A stretch of 64,000 nt of DNA from Euborellia annulipes (lineage: Eukaryota; Arthropoda; Insecta; Dermaptera; Anisolabididae): positions 1 to 64,000 of the forward strand of contig JAKCPI010000416.1 of assembly GCA_023213315.1 (NCBI GenBank), written 5' to 3'. The position numbers and the translations under genes are program-made. Position 1 is the stretch's first letter; every line of letters begins with the position of its first letter. Under the pieces are notes generated by a model that saw only the letters and a program-made list of their open reading frames with translations, searched no databases and had not been told where the DNA came from. Shown one piece after another: positions 11,301 through 20,697 of this stretch.

Positions 11301-14300
11301 AAATTTCCATAGACTCTGTGCATGTTAAATGTTGACTGCTTGAAATAAACTATGGTTATTTTTCAAAATCTTAATCTCATATTTGGTTATTTTTTACATA
11401 ATAGAGATTCCTAAATAAATACAATTTTTTTTTAAACATGTAAAATTTTGAAAGGGGACCAAATACTACATCAATAAAGTGTAAACAATTTTCAAGAAAA
11501 ATTTTATTTCTATGCTTTTTAAATAGCATCTTAAAAATAATTGATTTATGAATTTTAATCAAAATTTGGAACAATTTATATTTTGTTACCATGACAACCA
11601 TTTCTCATATCTTTTTCCTATGAAGTACTGTTTGTATACAAGAGTAAAGTGTGCTTCAAACAATTTTCAAGAAAAAATAAGAATTTCTATTATCAATTAT
11701 TTACTAAATTAAACTACGATTAATGCCAAAAATGTCATTTATTACTAATAATAACAATCGTGAAATCTTAAATCATTTAATTTCTTTTGTGAAAAAGTTT
11801 CCTACATGGATCTGCGCCGCAGAGAAAGCAATAGTGTGCGTGCGTGTGTCAGTTTGGATGCCTATCTTCTTGGCGTTAAGAAAGTTTATTAACCTTTCAA
11901 TACATTGTTCTTCAAGTAAATCCATGAATTTACTTAAAATTTTTCAATTTTAATTTTCTTTGATTTCCAATATCGAAATAAGGCTTTTTTTTATTAAATA
12001 ATTATTTAAAGATTAATCCGTATTCTTATAAAAATAATAAACTATTTTGTAAAAGTGTGGTTTTTTTTAGAAATGGAAAAAAATTCAATGAAAATATATG
12101 ATAGAAAAATTTTTTTAACAGTAAGAAAAACTCATCTAACAAAATATTTTTATCTTAAAAAAAAAAAAATTAAAAACCTGATCAATCTGGATGTCAATGA
12201 TCATCTTTGTTTAAGAAAAATTATTTGAAAAAAGTGATTTGCCATTTTTTTAATTACACTTTTTATCTATGCAAAAAAAAAAAATGTTTACTTTTGCGAT
12301 ATTTTTACTATATTAAAATTTTATTAATAATAAATAAATGATATGTTTGAACCTACGCCAACTTTTTTTTCTGTTTAATTTTTATCACAATATCTGAATT
12401 TTTTTAATTGGTATTTTTCAATTCATGAAAAAATTAATATATGCCGGACTTTGGAAGTCCGTTTATCTGAAGGACTTGTCTTCAGTACTATTGAAAAAAT
12501 GTAATTAAAAAACTTTTAATATCTTATTTAGGTTATGTGATATGTTTTTAAAATCTTTACATTGTATTTTTTAGCAAACATTACGACTGGAGTTGGGTGA
12601 AAAGGGCCGTTCAGACACGGAACTTCTTGAGGCATGTCGAAGAGTTATGGAATATTCAGTGCGCACAGGAAGTGCCCATTTCCACAACCAATTATACGCA
12701 GGCCTGGATCCATATGGTCTTGCAGGCGCCTGGATCACCGAGGCCCTCAACACTAATCAGTGAGTGATTTATAAAATAATGTATGAAAGTTTTTAAAGTG
12801 TATATAACCAAATGATCAAATGATTAATATCGATTAATTGGTCCAGAACATCGTCGCAAGCAATTAATTGAGAATTCAGTTTCAAGTAGGTCATTTGGGT
12901 TGTTTAACTTTCAGCAAAAAAATAATTTCCTTATTTTATGGTATTTTGTGTGTAAATCGAAAATACATTTAGGATTTCTAACTAGCTTGTTCCTGTTTTT
13001 AGGTACACTTTTGAGGTTGGACCGGCTTTTGTTCTCGCTGAACAAGCCGTTATTGAAAGGATGCTACAAATGGTTCAATTTCTACAAGGCGATGGCATCT
13101 TCGCTCCAGGTAGTAATCTAACAACAACAAAATTCACTTACTCAATAATAAAAAAATAATTATTTTGAGATAGTGAATGAATTTTTTTGAATATGAAATA
13201 AAAAACTATAAAAAAATGGATAATTCAATCAACCTCTAAGTGCATTTTTTATATTCTCACTTCAAGATAAATTTTGAAATTCTACTGTGATGAGTTCCTT
13301 TTCAACCACATTATAAATTCATTTTTTAGGTGGAAGTATTTCAAATATGTATGGAATAGTGGCAGCCAGATATAAAAAATATCCGCAAATAAAGACTCAG
13401 GGCCTCCACGGTCTTCCTCCGCTAGTCATTTTCACCTCTCAAGATGTAACTATTCGCTTGGCTCTTGATTTGATCCCAAATACTGAATTTTATATATTTT
13501 CCCTTTTTTTTTTTATAGAGTCACTACTCCATAATGAAAGGAGCCCATTGGTTGGGTTTTGGCACTGATAACGTAGTTAAAGTGGGCACCGATTCTAAAG
13601 GTCGGATGTGTCCCCTAGCACTGAAAGAGGCGATTGTCCGAGTACGCAACGAAGGAAAAATGCCTCTTTTGGTAAACGCCACTGCTGGGACTACCGTTTT
13701 GGGAGCATTCGATCCCCTGCAGAATTTGGCAAATATTTGTAAGGAAGAGGGACTATGGCTTCATGTTGATGTAAGTTCTCCAAACGGGCTACATATCGAA
13801 AGTCTTTTAATATTTCTATCTTGATTCGAGCAAAGAGTATAAAAGAAAATTTGTTAATAATGTTTGTTTTTTTTCAGGCATGTTGGGGTGGATCTCTTAT
13901 TTTTTCTAAAAACTTCAAGAGTGTTCTCGATGGATTGAATAGGTAAATGATTTTCTGAAATAAATTAGGATCTGTTAAACATGAGACTCAATTAAACTGT
14001 CAAAACTTTTAAAATTATCTATTATTGTAATAAATTATAATAAATAAAATTTTCAGGGCTGATTCTCTGTCTTGGAATCCACATAAAATGCTAGGCGTTC
14101 CTTTACAATGTTCGCTTTTTCTAATCAAAGAAAAGGTAATATTTCTCATTTACCCTTCCTCAAAATCCACTTGGTATAAATAAATAAATATGGTGTTAAT
14201 CATTAAATTATTTAGTCCCATACTCACAACAACAAATTTTTAAGGGATTATTGCATCACTGTAACTCAGCATCTGCTACATATCTCTTCCAACAAGATAA

Positions 14301-15284
14301 ATTCTACGATGTATCTTACGACACAGGCGATAAGAGTGTACAATGTGGACGCAAAGTAGACGCTTTCAAATTTTGGTTGATGTGGGCTGCAAGAGGTGAT
14401 TCAGGCTTGGAGAGATTGGTTGACAACGCAATGTATTGCTCCAGGTGAAAATAAACAAGAAACCTAGAATTAATATAATATAAGAACAGGAAATTATTTG
14501 TTCTCAATTTATTTTGACTGATCCTTCCCTGATATTTTTCACAGACCCAATTATAGTGTTTTTTTTTTAATATTTAATTTTTCCAATCTGAGCAAGTGCA
14601 CAGTACTTGTCAACGGCTGCAGAATAAGCAGTCGAAACGTTGTACAGTATTTATAATTTTAATAAATATTTAATACAAAAATGTGGTCTATAATTAAACA
14701 TTCATCTAATAATAATTTAATTTTTTTTTTTAGGTATTTTAAAGAACAAATTTCTAAAAAGAAAGGATTTCGACTTGTAATTGATAAATTTGAGTGTACC
14801 AATGTTTGTTTCTGGTATATACCACCAAGTCTTCGAGATGAAGAAGAAACGGAAGAGTGGTGGGGAAAAGTTTATCAAGTAATAATCATTTTTTACTTAT
14901 TATCATGGGCGTAAATAGGATATTTGGCTGTGGGGGCATAGCCTGGAAGGCCCCATATTGACTCTTGGTAGCTTTCTGGGGGGGGGGTCTCACCTAGTTA
15001 CGCCCATGCTTATTATCTCAGCATCTGATTTCAAAATAATTTTTTTTTAACAAATGTGATTTATTTTAGAATAAAAATTATCTATATTTTAATATTTTCA
15101 GATTGCGCCTAAATTAAAAGAGAAACTTATAATGGCTGGAAGTGTGATGTTGGGATATCAACCTTTAACCCATCGGGGGTGGGGGAACTTCTTCCGAATG
15201 GTGACCAATTGTCATCCCCCACCCTCACCTGAATCTATGGACCACGTTATCGAACAGCTCGAAAAACATGGCAGAGACCTTTAA
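5379..15284 (+). CDS. CSAD: Cysteine sulfinate decarboxylase-like PLP enzyme, ten exons
   Basis: Exons are 5379-5558, 12575-12759, 13003-13109, 13330-13445, 13519-13770, 13878-13942, 14057-14135, 14245-14444, 14734-14878 and 15102-15284. All introns are GT-AG and phases join without a break, giving 503 residues, close to vertebrate CSAD and GADL1. This is a fold-type I group II decarboxylase. Visible signatures are [16 protein letters not shown] in exon 2, GGSISNMY (158-165), SHYS with His198 (expected to stack on PLP), NATAGTT (249-255), HVDACWGG with Asp280 (pyridine nitrogen), NPHKMLG with Lys312 (Schiff-base lysine) and [15 protein letters not shown] and GNFFRM blocks near the C-terminus. 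Family knowledge: cytosolic enzyme converting cysteine sulfinate to hypotaurine or, in insect paralogues, aspartate to beta-alanine. The substrate cannot be fixed from sequence. Intron 1 is 7,016 bp and full of repeats; introns 8 and 9 also hold insertions. Confidence 0.93.
6040..6197. mobile_element. Perfect palindromic element, 59-bp arms
   Basis: Bases 6040-6098 and 6139-6197 are exact inverted repeats around a 40-bp spacer. On the minus strand the spacer reads GGAGCCGTTTTGAGCTCC followed by AAAACGTTG, which resembles stem II plus the GAAA core of the hammerhead-like units elsewhere in the window. It lies within intron 1 of the decarboxylase gene. Perfect arms imply recent formation or conversion. 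Confidence 0.85.
6315..6366 (-). mobile_element. Twin-hairpin repeat, solo H2 hairpin
   Basis: Only the H2 terminal hairpin is present: TACTTTCTCTTACTC, an AT-rich turn, then the complementary GAGAGAAAGTA. No interior of the element adjoins it. Confidence 0.7.
7106..7436. mobile_element. hAT-like MITE, left-truncated copy
   Basis: The body and right terminus (TTCCGGCGCCCCTG) match the complete element at 8035-8412, including the GGGGGCAGAGGGGGGCAAAA block. The left terminus is missing. Confidence 0.7.
8035..8412. mobile_element. hAT-like MITE with perfect 8-bp target duplication
   Basis: The terminal inverted repeats are CATAGGCGCCGGAAC at the left and GTTCCGGCGCCCCTG at the right. The eight bases ATTATAAT flank both sides (8027-8034 and 8413-8420). 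An 8-bp duplication with CA..TG-type ends is typical of hAT transposition. There is no transposase, so it is non-autonomous. Confidence 0.85.
9373..9582 (+). mobile_element. Twin-hairpin repeat, 3' fragment with H2
   Basis: The last ~210 bp of the family are present, from the CTAACTTAAATATAAAATTT block through the CACACACA tract and the GACATGAATCCAATACTTTC block to the H2 hairpin and its A-rich tail. Confidence 0.8.
10603..11288 (+). mobile_element. Twin-hairpin repeat, nested pair
   Basis: A fragment of the region just inside H1 (10603-10680) is interrupted by a second copy that starts with its own H1 hairpin at 10690-10772 and runs to H2 at about 11236-11285. The new H1 directly follows AAGTAAAGC, a tail-like sequence, suggesting insertion into the A-rich tail of another copy. 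Confidence 0.75.
11289..11700 (+). mobile_element. Twin-hairpin repeat, internal fragment
   Basis: This continues with the internal segment (TCAATTGATTCAAAATTTCC, the GAAATAAACTATGGTTATTT block, then the X-box-like GTTACCATGACAAC at 11585-11598). It is the interrupted remainder of the older copy at 10603. Confidence 0.7.
14591..14660 (+). mobile_element. Hammerhead-like relic inside CSAD intron 8
   Basis: A GC-richer hairpin (GCTGC, 7-base loop, GCAGTC) is followed by GAAACGTTG. This has the stem II plus GAAA arrangement of the hammerhead-like units in the window, but the CUGAUGA core is degraded. A closely similar inverted copy lies at 16621-16687. Confidence 0.5.
14904..15008. mobile_element. 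hAT-like MITE in CSAD intron 9
   Basis: A 105-bp element has inverted ends CATGGGCGTAAATAGG and CTAGTTACGCCCATG and a perfect 8-bp flanking duplication CTTATTAT (14896-14903 and 15009-15016). It shares its end motif with the larger MITE at 16744. It lies between the donor at 14879 and the acceptor ending at 15101 and leaves both intact. Confidence 0.9.
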
Positions 15285-15338
15285 AATATAATAACAAGTT
15301 TAGTTATATGTTTACTTATATTGTTAACCGATTAGAAA

Positions 15339-15344
15339 ATTAAA
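15339..15344 (+). terminator. Candidate polyadenylation signal of the CSAD-like gene
   Basis: ATTAAA lies 55 bases after the stop codon and is the first close match to the poly(A) hexamer downstream of the gene. In AT-rich DNA such hexamers are common, so this is only a candidate. Confidence 0.3.
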
Positions 15345-16620
15345 TTTCTTTTTTATTATTTATTATTCAGTATATGTTGTTTTGTGTTGTTGATTCGGTT
15401 GCAAAAAAGGAGAGTAAGCTCTTTAAAAATCAAAGTGTTAAATAACTTTTAGTTGGAAATAATTAGAAGAATGAAAGAAATAGAGATTCCATCAAAATAT
15501 TTTTTAATTTTTTAATAGAAAAAGAAACAGTGAACAATGAATTTAAATATTTCGAAACCAATAATGAATTTTATATATCGCTTAAATATATATTAAAATA
15601 ATTATTTTTTAGGGAAGCGAAAGTTACTGCTCTCCCCACCACCGCCTATAATCTCCCACTTCCTAAGAGGCTCGCTCTCTCTTTTAGTCACACCAGTTTA
15701 TTAGAATGATTCGGATATGAATAAAAATAAAAAATTAAAAGGATAATTCGAAAAATATCAAAATGAAAGGGAAAGATTTATTTAATCCAAAGCTAAAAAG
15801 TTGTACATATAATTAATTCGTAATAAAAATGATTTATGATCAAAATGAGGGAAGATATGATAAAAATATCACTAATAATACAATTAAGATATTGAATACT
15901 TATAAATAAATATAGGTTTTTCGTTATTTATTTTTAGGGCCACTTATAAATTTGTGTATCCCTGAGCTGCTATTTATATAAATATATATATATAAAATAA
16001 AAATTAATGGAATAATACCATTTGTAATTAATAGATTTTTTTGAATTAATAATAGTTGTAAAAACGATTTTTTTCATTTTATCCTCTCTTATGTTCACCC
16101 AAAGTGCAAATTTTCATAAAATTTCCAAGTGATTTTTTTTTTTTTTTTGGAATGGCTTAGTTTGAACATTTTCCTGTTTGGGAACAAACAACTATTAATT
16201 TTGAAATTTTATTGATTTCATGAATCACCAAAGACAATTAGTAGAACAGAAAAAAAAAAATTTGAATATCGTAGTAACAAGCTGTAATATTTGAATAAAT
16301 AAAATTTCTCTCTTATCGTAATATTGTAGGCTATTATACACGTAGTATATGATGTTTGATTATAAAAATGTAATTTTATTAAATAAAAAAAAGTGTGAGG
16401 AAAGCACATTATTAAATATTCCTGGCGAACGGCACTAAAATCTTATCGAGCAAGCACGATTGGAACATTTCTAGACGCCTGCTAGGGCCGCAACCTCCTA
16501 AGAGAGGAATGGCGATTTAAAAAAATATTAACTAGCTAGATCTTTGTTTGAAAAAGATGGAATTTTTTCAATCAACTCTCATATATTTATCACAAATGTG
16601 TTTATTAAAGCTTTTATAAA
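15345..16620. other. AT-rich stretch after CSAD, nothing recognised
   Basis: No exon, RNA gene or bounded element is visible. A short GC-richer segment at 15610-15700 contains GTCACACCAG, possibly a decayed H1 end. ACGCCTGCTAGGGCCGCAA at about 16474 recurs with one change at about 830. Confidence 0.3.
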
Positions 16621-16687
16621 TACTGTACAACGTTTCGACTGCTTATTCTGCAGTCGTTATCAAGTACTTGAGTCGGAGCAAGTGCAC
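16621..16687 (-). mobile_element. Hammerhead-like relic, minus strand
   Basis: On the minus strand TTGATAACGACTGC, a 7-base loop, GCAGTC and GAAACGTTG give a 6-bp stem II next to a GAAA core. The CUGAUGA block is only partly preserved. It is an inverted partner of the unit at 14591-14660, and the flank GTGTTTATTAAAGCTTTT is shared with the inverted repeat at 50.9-52.9 kb. Confidence 0.5.
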
Positions 16688-16743
16688 TCTACTCAGGGCC
16701 GCAGACAGAATTGACGGGCCTCGGGGCTACTTAATAATACGGG

Positions 16744-16999
16744 CATGGGCGTAGCCAGACATCTTGTTGGGGCGAGTTAGGGCGAGAGGGGGGGGGGGTT
16801 TGCAATTAATATATACATAGATTATTAATTATTTATTTAGATAAAAAAAAAATTAAATTAATGTAGTGGATTGGGGCGTTAAAAAAAATTCCCAATGGGA
16901 AAAATATATATATATATATATATTTTTTTTTTTTAAATTTTTAGGACAAGCCAGGGGGGGGGCAATGGCCCCCCTGCCTCCCCCCTGGCTACGCCCATG
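16744..16999. mobile_element. hAT-like MITE nested in an older repeat
   Basis: The inverted ends CATGGGCGTAGCCAG and CTGGCTACGCCCATG are exact complements. The flanking octamers AATACGGG (16736-16743) and AGTACGGG (17000-17007) match at 7 of 8 positions. The surrounding CAGGGCCGCAGACAGAATTG and CGGGCCCCCCC blocks look like an older element that it entered. Confidence 0.85.
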
Positions 17000-17231
17000 A
17001 GTACGGGCCCCCCCCACCTACCCTTAAAGTTTTTTTTTTAATATGGAAAAGGCTATTGCGGCCTTCAACAATTGTTTACACAGTTTTGGACACAATTTTT
17101 GAAACAGTTATACATAGCTTACAATGTTTATTTAAATAAAAAAGTTATTTAAAAATTTTTCAAAATTTCCTAAACATAGGGTTACCAGAATTTATTGAGG
17201 CCAGTTTTTAGCTATCCTGAGACGTGAAAAA

Positions 17232-17590
17232 TATTATCAATCTTGCTTTGAGCTTAAAGGGCCCGGGGCCTCCTCAGGAAAAATATCCAAAAAATGATTT
17301 TTTTAAATTGGAATTTTAAAATTTCAATTAAAAAAAAAAATCATTTTTTGGAAATTTTTTCCTGAGAGGACCCGAGCCCTTTAAGCTAAAATCTTAAAAT
17401 TTCAATTAAAAAAAATCATTTTCTTGGAATTTTTTATTTATTTTGAGCTTAAAAGGTCCGGACCCCCTCAGGGAAAAATTTCCAAAAAATTATTATTTTT
17501 TTTTAATTGAAATTTTAAGATTTGAGCTTAAAGGCCCCGGGCCCTTCAGGAAAAATATTTCAAGAAAATGATTTTTTAATTTAAATTTTA
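17232..17590. repeat. Alternating direct/inverted repeats of a ~75-bp module
   Basis: A module made of GAGCTTAAAGGGCCCGGGCC, CTCAGGAAAAATTTCC and an A/T stretch (AAAAAATGATTTTTTTAATT) occurs four to five times in alternating orientation, giving several nested hairpins. No ORF crosses it. Confidence 0.7.
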
Positions 17591-18577
17591 ATATTATTTT
17601 GCCCAAACAAAAACTCATCTCGCAAATTTACTATCTTAAATTGACTGGCTAACTAACATTATGGGAGTTTTTAATTATAGACCACATTTGTATTAATTAT
17701 TTATAAAAAATAAAAATTCCATCTTTTTCAAACAAAGCACTGCCTAGTAAATAATTAATTAATAAATTCTAAATATTTTTTCAAAAATATATTTGATTAC
17801 CTTTTTTCTTAGCCTATTACAATAAGCGAGAAATTAAACTTAAAACAAATGCCTTTATGAACATGAATATTTATTTATTTATTATCTACTCATATTATCG
17901 AAACGAAAATTTTCTTTTCAGATTAAAAACCTTCTACTTAAACATTCTGGATCATTATTATTAATATTATTATTATTATTATTATATTATTATTAATATT
18001 ATTATATACTAAAAACCATCAATTCAATTCTAAAACCATTCAACTAATTTAATACACCTTTTGAATATTGTTTTTATATAAATAATAAATTATAATTTCC
18101 TTTTTAAAAAAGATCTCAATATATAGATTAAAAATTTTAATAATAGAAAAAAGAAAATATTTCGCATATTTCGAAGCATATATCGATTTTACATGTTTTT
18201 TTTTTTTTTACTTAAAAAAAAAATTAATTTATACATTTTAAAAATATTTTTGTGCCAAGCACAAGAATTGCTATCTAATTTCTTGCATCTCAGTTCAATA
18301 AATACGAATACAGCATTTTCTCTTGGATTATCGATGTAATTTTTCCCGGACCTATTTTAGAAGAATAAAAATAATTTAAATTAAAAAAAAAAAAAATTTC
18401 TATAAACATTAAATCAACATTTTCTTTAAGAATATCAATTTGATAATGAATATCAGGTTAAGATGGTATATCTTATATTGAAAAAAAATAAAATTTTATA
18501 ATTTCTGATTCGTATTCAAAGTATTATGCCTATAAAAGAAAAGTATGCAGGGATGCAAATGTTTCTTATTGTTTTTA

Positions 18578-18770
18578 GCCCTTGACCCTTGGGTCAGAGA
18601 GAAGACACTTGCTTCTCGCGCCGGGGTCCCGGGTTCGCTTCCCGTCCCAAGCGAGAAAAATTTATTTCTTTGATTTGACTACAAATTATTTGAAATAAAT
18701 AGGGATGGGGTCTAAATGGCCTTAGATGCCAAAAAAGACCTTAAAAAATATAATAAATAATAATAATAAT
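18578..18770 (+). mobile_element. tRNA-derived SINE, second copy
   Basis: The B box (GGGTTCGCTTCC at about 18630), the CCCGTCCCAAGCGAGAAAAA block and the AATAGGGATGGGGTCTAAAT body match the copy at 4683 closely. The A-box part has diverged and the tail is an AATAAT-type repeat rather than pure A. Confidence 0.8.
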
Positions 18771-18789
18771 AATTGTTTTTAAGTTTAGA

Positions 18790-20517
18790 GAAATTTGTTA
18801 TATAAAATTTGGAAGAAAAATCATATATTGGAGGGGGCAGAAAAAAATTTTTATCATGTGACAACATTGTTCTATCATGCAAGGTCTGGTGACAATAAAT
18901 CATTCAAATACAATTTCATTTTAAGAAATTTTTATTAAATAAATATAGAGGGTGCAGCAGCAATGACGAATTTTCGAAAAAAAAAAAATTTATTTAAAAT
19001 TTTAATCATTAAATGGAGAATGTTTATTTTTTTGTTCCTAAATTATGTTCTAAAAATTTTTTAATGGTGTAAATAGCACTGGTAAAATATGCTAAAAAAT
19101 AATTATTATTATTAAACATTTTTTTTTGAAATTAACATTTGAATATTTCTGCCACGCTCTGTATTTGAATTTTTTTTCTTTAAAGGGGCTCAAAAATTAA
19201 TTAAATTTTATTTGAATTAGATATTATTATTATTATTATTCAATAAACGCCTTTATTTAGACTTAGATTTATTTAACATTTTTTTTTGTGAACAGCGTAT
19301 TTTTCGAACCATAAGACGCACACAAAATATTTGATTAAGTAATCAAATTCTATCGATTGTTTTGCATCACATTTTTGTTTTTTAATCATTTTTCCTGTGC
19401 TAATTTTATTAATATATTGTGAGGGTATTTGACTACAGAATAAATATTCTTATTTTACAAATTTAAAATATAAAAAGATGCGTCTTATAGTTCAAAAAAA
19501 TACGCCAATTTTTTCAAAAATTAAGAATCAGAGAAACATAAAAATTTCATTTTAAATATATTAAATTAGTTTTTTGAATGAAGTAAATTGGATAATTAAA
19601 AGTCGATGATTATAATTATTTTTTTTTTTAAATTAGAAAATAAATATTAATTAACTTTTCAATTTTTTTTTTTTTACTTTCTTTTTATAGGCATAATACA
19701 AACTCATCATTTTAATATTCGATTTTAATTAGAAACAAATTCCTTTTCTGGATGCATCTGATTCATATAAATTTTAAATCGGTTATCAATCTAATTTATA
19801 CTTAATTTAAATAATTAAAAAAAATGTACAATATCTAAATGCATCTCAGTCTAATAAACTTAACGTTTCTTTGTTCAAAAATTAAAAAATAAATTACAGA
19901 AATAATTTTTCTCCTTCATACAAAAAGGATTTATAATGATAAAAATAAATAAATAACTTATGGATTTAATCCAAGTACAATAGAGATCAAAAAATTTCGC
20001 AAACCTATTATTGTTTTTTTGTTATTTTCATAAACAATAATAGGTTCGTAAAGTTTTTTAATGCATTTTTTTTTTTTTGAAAAGCTCTAAATTAAAATAA
20101 TACTCATTTAGAGAAAAATTATTTGCTCTTTCAGCAAAATTAAATAAAAAAAAAATTTCGAGACTGGGATCCATTTTAAATATTAAAAAAAAAAGATACC
20201 TGTATTTAACACTTACAAACGTGAACATATAAAATGTAAAATAAATAAAATTAAATAAGACTAGTATAAAATATAAATCCTAATTATTAGATTGATGCAT
20301 TCCAAGATGGACACTAATTCTATATATTAAGGTAAAAAAAAGTCTAAAAATGTTGATTTTTTTACATTCTTTCCAAATTTAAATCATAAAATGTGAAACA
20401 AATAAAAAATATTTTAGCATTATTAACATTTATGCAAAAAACATCAAATAAATTTTTTTTATTTTTAGTTTTTTTTTTTCTTGTTATTTTTTTAAATAAA
20501 AAATATTAATTAGTTTT
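18790..20517. other. AT-rich stretch without recognisable features
   Basis: About 1.7 kb of very AT-rich sequence with many homopolymers and short TTA/ATT repeats. No exon, tRNA or bounded repeat was recognised. GCGTATTTTTCGAACCATAA (about 19297) and its loose complement near 19480 hint at a decayed inverted-repeat element. Confidence 0.3.
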
Positions 20518-20523
20518 TTTATT
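20518..20523 (-). terminator. Candidate polyadenylation signal of the PPP1R14-like gene
   Basis: On the minus strand AATAAA lies about 175 bases after the stop codon of the phosphatase-inhibitor gene, a sensible 3' UTR length. The UTR between them is less AT-rich than its surroundings, consistent with transcribed sequence. Confidence 0.4.
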
Positions 20524-20697
20524 AAACATGAAATCCTATATCAAAATCCTAAGAACAGTCATGACACTGTCCGGTTGCGACGTCCAAAAGGGCACAGATG
20601 AGTGTTTGCAGAAAGGGATGTGGCTATTGCAAGCTGATTTTTTTTTCAGAGGCCCTCCGGGCGGATTCTCGTGAGACACTCGCCGAGTTTTCGATCT

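Noticed and set aside
13534..13824. Single 96-codon frame as a separate small gene
   Set aside because: It is exon 5 of the decarboxylase gene read through its donor site; the upstream exon supplies the true beginning of this segment.
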